The position numbers and the translations under genes were made by a program. From Olsenella porci (lineage in GTDB: Bacteria; Actinomycetota; Coriobacteriia; Coriobacteriales; Atopobiaceae), in NCBI RefSeq assembly GCF_009695875.1, contig NZ_VUNC01000003.1, forward strand, positions 1 through 64,000: 64,000 nt of DNA, given 5' to 3'. Numbering within the stretch: the first letter of the stretch is position 1; every line of letters starts with the position of its first letter. Below are positions 7,941 through 16,614 of this stretch, in pieces. The notes under the pieces are model-generated. The model searched no databases, was not told where the DNA came from, and saw only the letters and a program-made list of their open reading frames with translations.

Positions 7941-8258
7941 ATGGCAGACGACGGGTTCTTCCAGAGGGCATACGACATCGTTAGACAGGTCCCCGAGGGG
8001 CGTGTGACCACATACGGGCAGGTGGCACGCATGATGGGTGAGCCACGCAAGGCGCGCTACGTCGGGTTCGCGATGCACTCCAGCCCGGGAATGAAGGGTG
8101 GGGTACCGTGCCATAGGGTCATCTTCGCAGACGGAAGCCTCGCGCCCGGGTTTGCCTTCGGAGGACCTGAGGAGCAAAGGCGCATGCTCGAGGCGGAGGG
8201 GGTCGGGTTTCTCCCGAGCGGCAAGGTCGACATGAGCCGCTTCTCGTGGGAGGCGTGA
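7941..8258 (+). CDS. MGMT-family methylated-DNA cysteine methyltransferase-like protein
   Basis: The 105-residue protein consists only of the MGMT DNA-binding domain. It has the winged-helix segment VPEGRVTTYGQVARMMGEP (residues about 18-36) and the active-site motif PCHRV near 56-60, so unlike alkyltransferase-like (ATL) proteins, which have Trp in place of the cysteine, it keeps the alkyl-acceptor Cys. It lacks the N-terminal Ada/Ogt ribonuclease-like domain, as do many bacterial members of this subgroup. The likely role is direct repair or sensing of O6-alkylguanine. The start at 7941 follows GAGGGGAGAGACGA. It is the only intact gene in a stretch of broken ones. Confidence 0.88.
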   Translation: MADDGFFQRAYDIVRQVPEGRVTTYGQVARMMGEPRKARYVGFAMHSSPGMKGGVPCHRVIFADGSLAPGFAFGGPEEQRRMLEAEGVGFLPSGKVDMSRFSWEA

Positions 8259-8572
8259 GGGAACAGGCCTGGGAAAGTTCCTGCTGCGCGTCACGGAAGC
8301 GCATCGGTGATGGCTGAAGGTGTCTTCGAGACGTCCCTCGTGGCGTTGCCTGCTGAGGAAATGCGACCTGTGGCAATCAGCGGGGTCTCAAGGGGTCTAC
8401 CTGCTGATGAATCATGAGTTATGGCAGCGATTCGGTTGCTTCCACAATCCGAGAGCTGACGTTTCCCAGTCGAGGCGGCTTTCAGATTGCCACAGCTCGC
8501 ATTTCCTCAGTACCTATGCCTGGGGAGCACTATCACGACGTCGCTTCCCGCATGTGAGGAGGCAGAATCTCC
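8259..8572. other. Non-coding gap holding an inverted-repeat element
   Basis: No gene is supported in these 314 bases. They are occupied by the inverted-repeat element described separately and short flanks. The MGMT gene and the esterase gene converge on it. Confidence 0.5.
8353..8510. repeat. 158-bp element with 26-bp terminal inverted repeats (MITE-like)
   Basis: The arm at 8353-8378 starts CTGAGGAAATGCGA and ends TGTGGCAATC; the arm at 8485-8510 is its reverse complement with a single mismatch (25 of 26). The 106-bp centre shows no coding frame of note. Structure and size fit a miniature inverted-repeat transposable element, or a long stem-loop RNA. No obvious flanking target duplication was found (left flank GCGTTGCCTG, right flank TACCTATGCC). 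Confidence 0.6.
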
Positions 8573-9442
8573 TTACACCAGCCCCTCCATCCACGTGAGG
8601 CACCGCTCGTATGCCTGCCGGCCGTCCGGGCTGCTGGTGTCGCGGTCAAACTCGTGGTCGTTCCCATACGACGTGAACGTCTGGGCGTGCAGCTTCCGCG
8701 CCAGCGACTTGGACGTGGCATAGGGGATTTCTCCGTCGCCGGTGGCAGCGGCGTAGAAAACCGGGGGCATGGCATCGATCTGTCGTTGCGTCAGAGCGAA
8801 CGGATCCCGTTCGCCATCACCAAGTCCGAGCAGGTCCGCCCAGCGGCCAGTCTGGCGTGCATACATGTAGAGGGCGAAGCGCCTCTCCGCCGGTCCGCTC
8901 GTGACGGGCTCTGGTTGCGTGATGCGGTCCACCACCTTGCTGCCGATGGTTGGGTATGAGAGGTACGTCTCGCATGGAGTGGTGATCGAGGGGTCGGTCG
9001 CGCTGCCGTAACCATAGAAGTCGATGACCCCTGTCGGCTTGCGTGCCCCATTCGTCTCTGTGAGCCTGCCTGCCAGTGTGAGCACCAGATATGCGCCCGA
9101 GGAGCGTCCAAACAGGAAGACGGAGTCGCATCCCAGCCTGGGGGCGACCTCATCACTCACCCACGACCACAGCGCATCGACGAAGGCGTGGATGACGCGG
9201 AGGCTTGATTCCGGCGCCAGCGGGTAGTCCGCCTCGACCAACGTGCAGCCCCTATCAAGGAACATAGCCTCGTACGTCTCGGGAAGATCCGTACGGCTTC
9301 CCAGAAGAAGGCCACCCCCATGGAGGTACAGCACGAGCGCATGCGAGAGGGGGCGTTTGCGTACCCCTACCTCGTCGTCTGGTCGCAGGATGGTCACGCC
9401 TGCCGTGATCCCGCTCCACGAGAAGCACTCTTCCGTTCGCAT
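8573..9442 (-). CDS. Alpha/beta hydrolase (HSL-like esterase)
   Basis: The 289-residue protein belongs to the alpha/beta-hydrolase fold-3 (hormone-sensitive lipase) group. The oxyanion motif HGGG is at 41-44, the nucleophile elbow GRSSG at 112-116 (Ser114), and the C-terminal SYGNDHEFD supplies the catalytic His near 265. It likely hydrolyses small acyl esters or amides in the cytosol. The start at 9442 is chosen because homology begins there and AAAGGTAGG precedes it; the open frame runs far upstream inside the PucR gene, but that is antisense-free read-through without homology. It begins 5 bases after the pucR-type stop codon, so both are one transcript. Confidence 0.85.
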   Translation of the reverse strand: MRTEECFSWSGITAGVTILRPDDEVGVRKRPLSHALVLYLHGGGLLLGSRTDLPETYEAMFLDRGCTLVEADYPLAPESSLRVIHAFVDALWSWVSDEVAPRLGCDSVFLFGRSSGAYLVLTLAGRLTETNGARKPTGVIDFYGYGSATDPSITTPCETYLSYPTIGSKVVDRITQPEPVTSGPAERRFALYMYARQTGRWADLLGLGDGERDPFALTQRQIDAMPPVFYAAATGDGEIPYATSKSLARKLHAQTFTSYGNDHEFDRDTSSPDGRQAYERCLTWMEGLV

Positions 9443-9447
9443 GGCGC

Positions 9448-11106
9448 CTACCTTTCGTTGAGCTCGGGCTCCCAGTCTGGTCCCAGGAGTGCGACGAGCT
9501 TGTCCGCGAGCAGCACCTGCATCATGTCGTCGGTGGCGTGGACGTCGATCCCGTACTCCTCGCGAATCCTTCCCACACGATACCTCACGGTCTTGGGGTG
9601 AACGTACAGTTGGTTGGCGGCCTCCTTGTAGTTGCACTCGCATTTGCAGAGGGTGATGAGGGTACGGAAGCCCTCGGGGCTTTCGCTGTGCAACCTGGAA
9701 AGGCGGGAGTCCATGTAGGAAGCCAGCTTGGAGGGGTCGCCAACGTCGACAAGGAACTTGTAGAATCCCAGGTCGTCGTACCGCACGCAACGGTTTGACA
9801 GCTGGTTTGAGTCGAACAGCCTGTAGATCGACAGCACCTGGTCGTTAGCCTTGGGAATTGAGTACCGGTCCTCGTGCCCCGAGAGGACGATGAGATGGGC
9901 GAAGTCGGGGAGGCCCGCGTCGGCATGCATCTCACCCAAGATGCGAGTCACCTCCCCCGCGTCGAACCCGACGGAGCCTGACGTGTGGTTACGCAGGAAG
10001 GACAGTCGGTTGTTGCCCTCGAAGAAGACCGAGTTGGGATAGAGCCTGCGGACCCTCCTTCGAAACGTGAGAAGCAGGTCTCCAATCCTATCGGATTCCA
10101 TCGGGTCGTCGATCGAGAGGCGAACGAGCATCACCTGGTAGAGCGCATGGGCGCCAATGCCCAGCTCCGACACCGCCTGATCAATCTCGTCGTGCGAAGT
10201 GAACCTCCCCTGGATGAGGTCGTGAACCAGCATGTTGTTGCGGTTGTACAGCCTTTGGTCAATCGCCTCCTGCTTGAGGAGCTCGATCATCAGCAGGTTA
10301 ACGAAGTTCTCGATGGTCATCCTCTGGAAGGCGGAGACGTCCTCTGGCTTTCTGTGGGCAATGAGGTAGCAGGACGTGAGCGACTGGCTGGGAATCCGCA
10401 CAGCAAGGCCAGACCCCATCGTGCCGCCCCGATAGCCAAGGGCTGCCTCGAAGTAGCGATAGCCCTGGTAGCCCTGCTCTGGGAGCTCCTCAAGATGCAA
10501 CGAGCTCCAACCGCTCGCGCCCTCGCTCGTCCCGACCCGCGCATCCTCCACCCTGTTCACAAAGGTCACGTCACACCCGATGTTCTCTCTCAGCTGTGAC
10601 ACGACCTGATAGATGCTCGGCTGCTGTATGGCAAGCCGCATCGTCTTCAGGTGCATGTCGTAAAAGCTGTCGAGGAGACGGGCGTTGGAGTCGATGACCG
10701 TACCCATAACGTCCATGAGCACGTCCTCAAACGTGACGCTGGGATCCATGCGGACAAGCGGCATCGCTATTGCCTCGCAGGTGTCGCGGCAGGATGAGAG
10801 CAGGTCGGGAGAGGTCCTGCCCGGCTTGTAGATGATTCCCGCAATCCCAAGGTTGCGGATGGTGGAGAAGAACTCGTCCCTCTGAGCGGGGGAGAGGGGG
10901 ACCAGCGCGAAGAAGCTGGTGACGAGCACGAGGCCGGGCCGACCCCACTTCTGGACGTCGGGTCCCTCCATGACCATTGCATTGGTGACCTCGCGGTCGA
11001 GTCCGGAAGAGCCGGCAAGGAGGGAGGCTCCCTCGAGGGGGCGAAGCTGAAGGACGTCCCGCATCGTCATTTGCCGTGAGTCCTGCTCTCGCGTTTTGCC
11101 GTCCAT
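9448..11106 (-). CDS. PucR-family transcriptional regulator
   Basis: The 552-residue protein has the PucR architecture: N-terminal purine-catabolism-regulator-like domain (residues about 13-125, MTMRDVLQLRPLEGASLLAG onward), a middle GGDEF-like region, and a C-terminal PucR-type helix-turn-helix (CNYKEAANQLYVHPKTVRYR, near 490-510). PucR proteins activate purine and allantoin degradation genes in Bacillus. Start 11106 is chosen for AAGGGGCGAG just upstream; an ATG 20 codons earlier has no ribosome site. It diverges from the fused FdrA-DUF1116 gene and is the obvious candidate controller of that cluster. Confidence 0.88.
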   Translation of the reverse strand: MDGKTREQDSRQMTMRDVLQLRPLEGASLLAGSSGLDREVTNAMVMEGPDVQKWGRPGLVLVTSFFALVPLSPAQRDEFFSTIRNLGIAGIIYKPGRTSPDLLSSCRDTCEAIAMPLVRMDPSVTFEDVLMDVMGTVIDSNARLLDSFYDMHLKTMRLAIQQPSIYQVVSQLRENIGCDVTFVNRVEDARVGTSEGASGWSSLHLEELPEQGYQGYRYFEAALGYRGGTMGSGLAVRIPSQSLTSCYLIAHRKPEDVSAFQRMTIENFVNLLMIELLKQEAIDQRLYNRNNMLVHDLIQGRFTSHDEIDQAVSELGIGAHALYQVMLVRLSIDDPMESDRIGDLLLTFRRRVRRLYPNSVFFEGNNRLSFLRNHTSGSVGFDAGEVTRILGEMHADAGLPDFAHLIVLSGHEDRYSIPKANDQVLSIYRLFDSNQLSNRCVRYDDLGFYKFLVDVGDPSKLASYMDSRLSRLHSESPEGFRTLITLCKCECNYKEAANQLYVHPKTVRYRVGRIREEYGIDVHATDDMMQVLLADKLVALLGPDWEPELNER

Positions 11107-11404
11107 CTCGCCCCTTAGCACCGCTCCGTTTCCGCATCGGTCCCTTTTACAGAATGAAAACGGCATGAAAACGAATATTCATAAACAAAAATGCAAGTCT
11201 ACCTCATGAACTTTACCGATAGACCCACAAAAAGACATTTCCCAATTGGGACAAGAATTGGCTCCAAGGTTATCCCCCGGTTGAAAAGACCTGGGCACAT
11301 CGATGGAAGAGACTTGGCGCGAGACAAGACGCAGGGCTTGGCCGCCCCTGCGTGCAAGGTCAGGAACATCGTTGTGCGATGCGACGCAACCGAGGAGGTT
11401 ACCC
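11107..11404. promoter_or_regulatory. Divergent promoter region, pucR-type gene / FdrA fusion
   Basis: The 298 bases between the two divergent starts contain no gene. An AT-rich block at about 11150-11255 probably holds both promoters. The strong ribosome site GAGGAGG for the FdrA fusion lies at 11391-11397. No convincing operator palindrome was picked out by eye. Confidence 0.4.
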
Positions 11405-14400
11405 ATGCTCCAGACAGTCGTGAAGAAGAACAGCTATCAGGACTCGATCAACCTCATGCTGCTCACCAACGCAATCAATGCGCTTGAGGGCGTGAACAAG
11501 TCCCAGATCATGATGGGGACGGATGCGAACAAGGACATCTTCAAGAATTCCGGGCTGCTCACCCCGGAGGCGGAGGCAGCAGACCCCAGCGACATGGTCA
11601 TCGTTGTTGACTCCGACTCAGCCGACGTCCTAGACCTGGTGCTCGACAAAACCGAGGAGTTCCTCTCCGACCTCTCCGTGAAGCACGAGGCCTCCGGCCT
11701 GAAGGAGGTCGACTGCTGGGATGACGCCCTCGAGGAGCTGCCCGACGCAAACCTGGCGCTCTTCTCGACGCCAGGCGAGTACACCGCCCCAGAGATCGAG
11801 AAGGCGCTCGACCGTGGCCTCAACGTGTTCTCGTTCTCCGACAACATCTCGCTTGAGGACGAGGTTCGCCTCAAGCAGAAGGCGCACGAGAAGGGCCTCA
11901 TGCTCATGGGCCCCGACTGTGGCACGGGCGTCATATCCTCCATTCCCATCGCGTTCACGAACGTGTCGAAGCCGGGGAACATCGGCATCGTCGGTGCGTC
12001 CGGAACCGGCATCCAGGAGGTTGCTGCAATCATCGACCGCTTGGGCGGTGGCCTGATCCATGCCATCGGAACGGGTGGTCGCGACCTCAGCAGCGAGGTG
12101 GGGGCCATCACGGTCAAGGATGCCATCGTCGGGCTCGAGAACCACGAGCCGACCGATGTGATCTGCGTCATCTCCAAGCCACCCGCGCCAGCCGTTCGCG
12201 ATGAGGTGGTCGATCTCCTGGAGAAGTGCTCCAAGCCGGTCGTTGCCATCTTCCTGGGAGAAAAGCCCACACATCACCTGGGCAAGGTCTATCTGGCTCA
12301 CACATTGGAAGAGACTGCCCACATCGCGGTGGACCTCGCCAACGGCAACCCTGTGAGGAAGAACTACCTCGAGCCGCTTGACTTCGAGTGCACCAACCCG
12401 CTTCCGGAGGAGAAGACCGTCATCGGGCTCTATTCCGGCGGAACCCTGGCAAACGAGGCGGGCATGCTCGTCTCCGAGGCGCTAGACCTCGGCGGCGTCG
12501 TGAAGGAGGACGGTTACATCCTCCATGCGAAGGGCTACGATGTCATCGACCTGGGCGACGACATCTACACCCAGGGCAAGCCGCATCCCATGATCGACCC
12601 TGAGGTCAGAATCGACTACATCCGCAAGTACGCCTCCATGCCCTCGACCGGCGTGATCCTCTTCGACTGCATGCTGGGCTATGGGTGCCATCCCGACATG
12701 GCGGGCGCACTTGCCCCGATTATCAGAGAGCAGCTGGACAAGGCGAAGGCCGAGGGTCGCGAGCTCTACTTCGTGGGTTCCGTTACCGGAACCGAGAACG
12801 ACCCGCAGGACTACCACAAGTCCTTCCAGGAGCTCCGCGATGCCGGGGCGATCATGGAGACCTCCAACGCACGCGCAATCCGCCTCGCCCTTGAGCTCAA
12901 GGGGATCCACTTCACCGAGGAGGACCGCGAGGTCGTGCCGTACGAGGTCAAGGACGATTCGCCCCTCCCCGAGCCCAGCCCGCAGCTGGTCGAGCTCCTC
13001 AACACCACGCCACGCATCATCAACGTGGGCGTCAAGAGCTTTAACGAGTCGCTGCGTGACTACGGTGCGAAGACCGTTCAGTTCAACTGGAAGCCGCTCG
13101 CCGGTGGCAACAAGCGGATGATTCACCTGCTTGACGAACTGGACAAGCGTCGCGATGAGATTGACGCAGCCAACGAGCGCATGATCGCGCGCTTCAGGGA
13201 GTCGCAGCCGTTCCTGGTGGACGTCGTCCCCGCAAAGACCGTCATCCCCGAGCTCAACCGCGCCCGCAAGACCCTGCTCCATGCCGGTCCTCCCATCACC
13301 TGGGAGAACATGATGGGCCCGATGAGGGGCTCCTGCATCGGCGCGGCTCTCTTTGAGGGTTGGGCTAACACCGAGGAGGAGGCGCTCGCGCTCCTCGAGT
13401 CCGGCGAGGTCGAGTTCATTCCTTGCCACCACTGCCACGCGGTTGGTCCCATGGGTGGCATCACCTCCGCGAACATGGCGGTGCTTGTGGTGGAGAACAA
13501 GGCTGACGACACCGTTGCCTACTGCACGATGAACGAGGGCATCGGCAAGGTCCTGCGCTTTGGCGCCTACAGCCAGGAGGTGGTCGACCGCCTTCACTGG
13601 ATGGCGGACGAGCTCGGCCCCGTGCTGGCAAAGGCACTTAAGCTCAAGGAGGGTGGAATCAACCTCTCCGTCCTCATCGCGCGCGCCATCACCCAGGGAG
13701 ACGAGTTCCACCAGCGCAACATGGCCGCCTCCCTCAACTTCCTCAAGGAGGTCGCGCCCCTCATCGTCAAGACCGACGTGGACGAGGACGCCAAGGAGCG
13801 CGTGATCCAGTTCCTGGCGGATACCGACCAGTTCTTCCTCAACGTGATGATGGCGACGGGCAAGTCCATAGTGGACTACGCACGTGAGGACGAGGAGAGC
13901 TGCATCGTCACGACGATGACCCGCAACGGCTACGAGTTTGGCGTCCGCATTGGCGCGTGCGGGGACGAGTGGTTTACCGCGCCCGTCAACACGCCGCACG
14001 GCCTGTACTTCACCGGCTTCACCGAGGATGACGCCTGTCCCGACAACGGAGACTCCGCAATCTGCGAGACCGTGGGCGTCGGTGGCATGGCCATGGTCGC
14101 CGCCCCCGGCGTGACCCGTTTCGTGGGTGCGGGCGGCTTTGAGGACGCCCTTAACATCTCGAACGAGATGGAGAGGATTTGCGTGTCGCATAACCCCAAC
14201 TGGACCATCCCGACCTGGGACTTCAAGGGCACCTGCCTTGGCATCGACATCCGAAAGGTGGTTGCCACGGGTATCACGCCGCTGATCAACACCGGCATCG
14301 CCCACAAGAAGGCGGGCCTGGGCCAGGTTGGCGCCGGAACGGTCAGGGCCCCGCTCGCCTGCTTCGAGAAGGCGCTCGAGGCGTACTGCGCGCGGCTTGG

Positions 14401-14410
14401 CATCGAGTAG
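11405..14410 (+). CDS. Fused FdrA (acyl-CoA synthetase-like) and DUF1116 (YlbE) protein, AllFG-like
   Basis: At 1001 residues this is about the sum of E. coli FdrA (AllF) and YlbE (AllG). Residues 1 to about 530 form the FdrA part: succinyl-CoA-synthetase-like Rossmann domain with GASGTG at 197-202 and GTGGRDLSSEVG at 222-233. From about residue 540 (NVGVKSFNES...) to the end it is DUF1116, with conserved CHHCHAVGPMGGITS and NTPHGLYFTGF blocks. In E. coli the separate AllF, AllG and AllH proteins are implicated in the oxamate carbamoyltransferase step of anaerobic allantoin use. The next gene encodes DUF2877 (AllH-like), so the full set is here. Start ATG 11405 follows GAGGAGG. No frameshift is seen; the fusion is real. 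Confidence 0.85.
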   Translation: MLQTVVKKNSYQDSINLMLLTNAINALEGVNKSQIMMGTDANKDIFKNSGLLTPEAEAADPSDMVIVVDSDSADVLDLVLDKTEEFLSDLSVKHEASGLKEVDCWDDALEELPDANLALFSTPGEYTAPEIEKALDRGLNVFSFSDNISLEDEVRLKQKAHEKGLMLMGPDCGTGVISSIPIAFTNVSKPGNIGIVGASGTGIQEVAAIIDRLGGGLIHAIGTGGRDLSSEVGAITVKDAIVGLENHEPTDVICVISKPPAPAVRDEVVDLLEKCSKPVVAIFLGEKPTHHLGKVYLAHTLEETAHIAVDLANGNPVRKNYLEPLDFECTNPLPEEKTVIGLYSGGTLANEAGMLVSEALDLGGVVKEDGYILHAKGYDVIDLGDDIYTQGKPHPMIDPEVRIDYIRKYASMPSTGVILFDCMLGYGCHPDMAGALAPIIREQLDKAKAEGRELYFVGSVTGTENDPQDYHKSFQELRDAGAIMETSNARAIRLALELKGIHFTEEDREVVPYEVKDDSPLPEPSPQLVELLNTTPRIINVGVKSFNESLRDYGAKTVQFNWKPLAGGNKRMIHLLDELDKRRDEIDAANERMIARFRESQPFLVDVVPAKTVIPELNRARKTLLHAGPPITWENMMGPMRGSCIGAALFEGWANTEEEALALLESGEVEFIPCHHCHAVGPMGGITSANMAVLVVENKADDTVAYCTMNEGIGKVLRFGAYSQEVVDRLHWMADELGPVLAKALKLKEGGINLSVLIARAITQGDEFHQRNMAASLNFLKEVAPLIVKTDVDEDAKERVIQFLADTDQFFLNVMMATGKSIVDYAREDEESCIVTTMTRNGYEFGVRIGACGDEWFTAPVNTPHGLYFTGFTEDDACPDNGDSAICETVGVGGMAMVAAPGVTRFVGAGGFEDALNISNEMERICVSHNPNWTIPTWDFKGTCLGIDIRKVVATGITPLINTGIAHKKAGLGQVGAGTVRAPLACFEKALEAYCARLGIE

Positions 14411-14450
14411 GCAAGTGGGAGGGGGCGAGACATATCGCCTGGCGCAGGGC

Positions 14451-15260
14451 ATGGTGAGCGACTATGCCCTCGCCAGGCTCGCCTCTCCGGCTGAGGGCGT
14501 GGTCCACAGCGTCTTCCGCTCGAGCCTCAACGTCTCGCTGCCAGGCATTCTCCTCCACGTGGGACCCATCTCCTCTGGGCTCTCGGTGCTCGGCATCGCC
14601 CTTCCGGACGAGATGGCAGAGAGGTTCGTGCGCTCGGTTCGCGTTGGTGGTCTCGTCCGGCTTGGCGACGGGGCGCTGGGCATCTGGTGCCAGGGAGGCG
14701 TGACTCGAATCAACCTTCGGGGCCTCGAGGAGCTCCCCTGCAAGGTCGATCGGCTGAGGGGGGCGGAGGCGGTGGGGCTGTGCGACCTCCTGCAGTCGAT
14801 GGGCCTGGAGGGTCGGTTGGGCATCCCCCCGACAGGGGAGTTCGACCGGGTTGCGAAGATCCTCTCGCATGGCATTTTCGCAGACGAGGAGTCGATGGGA
14901 TGTCTGCGGTGGCTTCTTGGACGGGGGAGGGGATTGACCCCCTCCGGCGACGACGTCCTGGTTGGGTATGGCATCGGCTCCCTCATGACGGGCAATGCAG
15001 AGCCCTTCCTGAGCCTGGTACGGCAGCTCGACCTCAGCCGCACCACGGCGGTGAGCGCGGCGTACCTGGGGGCGATGATGGACCGCTTTGCGAACTACGA
15101 CTATCGGTTGCTCGCCGATCGTCTCGGGCGAGATGACCTCGAGGGGGCGAGGGAGGTCCTTGATGGGCTCCTCCGCTACGGGGCGACCTCCGGTGCTGAC
15201 GGGTTGTTTGGCATGAGGCTCGCATTGGAGTCCGCCCTACGCAACCAGGTGGACGGCTAG
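14451..15260 (+). CDS. DUF2877 protein (YlbF/AllH-like)
   Basis: The DUF2877 signature GRGLTPSGDDVLVG is near residues 157-170 and the C-terminal GATSGADGLFG near 243-253 matches the conserved GHSSGxDxLxG block. In E. coli the neighbour of fdrA-ylbE is ylbF (allH), whose product works with AllF/AllG in oxamate carbamoyl transfer; the same order is kept here. The start is uncertain: ATG 14451 gives 269 residues but has only a weak ribosome site; GTG 14415, five bases after the preceding stop, is an alternative. No carbamate kinase gene, the usual energy-yielding partner, is found nearby. Confidence 0.8.
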   Translation: MVSDYALARLASPAEGVVHSVFRSSLNVSLPGILLHVGPISSGLSVLGIALPDEMAERFVRSVRVGGLVRLGDGALGIWCQGGVTRINLRGLEELPCKVDRLRGAEAVGLCDLLQSMGLEGRLGIPPTGEFDRVAKILSHGIFADEESMGCLRWLLGRGRGLTPSGDDVLVGYGIGSLMTGNAEPFLSLVRQLDLSRTTAVSAAYLGAMMDRFANYDYRLLADRLGRDDLEGAREVLDGLLRYGATSGADGLFGMRLALESALRNQVDG

Positions 15261-15290
15261 GTTTCCAACAAATCGAAAGGTAGGTTCAAA

Positions 15291-16529
15291 ATGGCAGAGA
15301 CGAAGAAGAAGGTATCGTCTACGACCTGGATCGTGCTATCCATGGTCCTGGGTGTCATTGCTGGATTCGTCATCGGCGAGCCGATGACCCAGGTCAAGTT
15401 CATCGGCGACATCTTCTTCCATCTGGTGCAGATGGGCATCATCCCGTTCGTGATGTGCACCATCATCGAGGCGGTCGGCGCGCTCGACGCGAAGGCCCTC
15501 TCGGGCTACGGCCTCAAGGGCATTGCCTGGTTCGCCGGGTCGTCCCTCCTCGCGGCTGGAATCGGCCTCGTTCTTGCGGTGATCATCCAGCCTGGTGCAG
15601 GCATCGCCGCGGCGTCCGCCGCCGTCGACTACGAGGCCTCCAACGTCACGTTCCAGGACACCATCTCCGGGTTCTTTGGGTCAAACATCGTGTCCTCCAT
15701 GAGCGAAGGCTCCATGGTCCAGTGCATCGTGTTCGCGATTGCCCTCGGTCTCGCCTGCTCCGCGTGGCGTAGGGCCCACGACAACGAGTGCCTCGTCTAC
15801 GACGTGTGCAGTCAGCTCTCTAAGCTCATCCTGAACATCATCCGTGGCGTCATGAAGATCGCCCCGATCGGCATCTTCTGCTACGTGGGAGCGATGATTG
15901 GCAGCCTCGGCCTTGCCGTCCTCATCCCCGTTGCCATGTACCTTCTCGTCATGCTCATTGCAGTTGTGATCATGTTCGCCATCTGGATCGCGCTGGTCTC
16001 CGTGCGCTGCCACTACAACCCCGTCAAGCTCATCCAGAAGATGTGGCCGATGAGCGCGCTCGCCCTTGGCACGATTTCCTCCGCCGTCACGCTGCCCACC
16101 GCCCTCGAGGACACCAAGTCCAAGCTCGGTGCCGACCCCGAGATCGCCGACCTCCTCATGGCCCTCGGCATGCCGCTCAACTCCAACGGCGCTGCGATTC
16201 ACCTTGCCGTCACGGCCCTCACGATCGCCCAGATCTACGGTGTAGCCTTCGGCCCCGGCGAGTTGGTCTACGTGTGGGTCATCTCCTTCCTCCTCTCCCT
16301 GGCAAACGCGGTCTCGCCTGGCGCCTCGCTTGTCTCGATGACCATGATCGTTCCTCAGCTCGGCCTTCCCATGGAGTCGATCGCCATCTTCGCCGGGCTG
16401 GAGTACCCCACCGGTGCACTCCGTACGATCCTCAACGTCGACGGCGACGTCTACACCTGCCTCATGGTCTCCGCCAGCGAGGGGAAGCTCCACCCCGAGG
16501 TGTTCAACGGGGAGGAGAAGGCCGCCTAG
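15291..16529 (+). CDS. Dicarboxylate/amino acid:cation symporter (DAACS family)
   Basis: This 412-residue membrane protein belongs to the GltP/DctA family: about eight helices plus two hairpins. Family marks are the early MGIIPFVMCTIIEAVGAL stretch (near 43-60), the TISSAVTLPTALE hairpin motif (near 261-273) and GMPLNSNGAAIHLAV (near 295-309), which corresponds to the substrate/sodium site (usually GATINMDG; here PLNSNG). It probably imports a dicarboxylate or acidic amino acid with Na+ or H+. A ribosome site (GAAAGGTAGG) precedes ATG 15291, and only 30 bases separate it from the DUF2877 gene, so it likely belongs to the same operon. The changed substrate motif suggests an unusual ligand such as oxamate or a carbamoylated acid (inference). 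Confidence 0.87.
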   Translation: MAETKKKVSSTTWIVLSMVLGVIAGFVIGEPMTQVKFIGDIFFHLVQMGIIPFVMCTIIEAVGALDAKALSGYGLKGIAWFAGSSLLAAGIGLVLAVIIQPGAGIAAASAAVDYEASNVTFQDTISGFFGSNIVSSMSEGSMVQCIVFAIALGLACSAWRRAHDNECLVYDVCSQLSKLILNIIRGVMKIAPIGIFCYVGAMIGSLGLAVLIPVAMYLLVMLIAVVIMFAIWIALVSVRCHYNPVKLIQKMWPMSALALGTISSAVTLPTALEDTKSKLGADPEIADLLMALGMPLNSNGAAIHLAVTALTIAQIYGVAFGPGELVYVWVISFLLSLANAVSPGASLVSMTMIVPQLGLPMESIAIFAGLEYPTGALRTILNVDGDVYTCLMVSASEGKLHPEVFNGEEKAA

Positions 16530-16545
16530 TCGTGTTTCGTTCCTT

Positions 16546-16591
16546 GGCCTGGGGGTGACGTGGGGCCGCTCCCAGGCCCATTCTCTTTTTT
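16546..16591 (+). terminator. Rho-independent terminator between the two symporter genes
   Basis: GGCCTGGG (16546-16553) and CCCAGGCC (16571-16578) form a perfect 8-bp stem with a 17-base loop, followed by a T-rich run (TTCTCTTTTTTA). It would reduce or stop read-through into the second symporter. Confidence 0.75.
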
Positions 16592-16614
16592 ATCCAACTG
16601 GGTGAGGTGGAGAC

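Noticed and set aside
9443-9790. N-terminal extension of the esterase frame
   Set aside because: The extra 116 residues lie inside the PucR gene in another frame, are Arg-rich and have no homology; the ATG at 9442 has a proper ribosome site.
12482-14452. Long minus-strand frame under the FdrA fusion
   Set aside because: Composition is His/Val/Asp/Leu-rich as expected from an antisense of a high-GC gene, with no domain or ribosome site.
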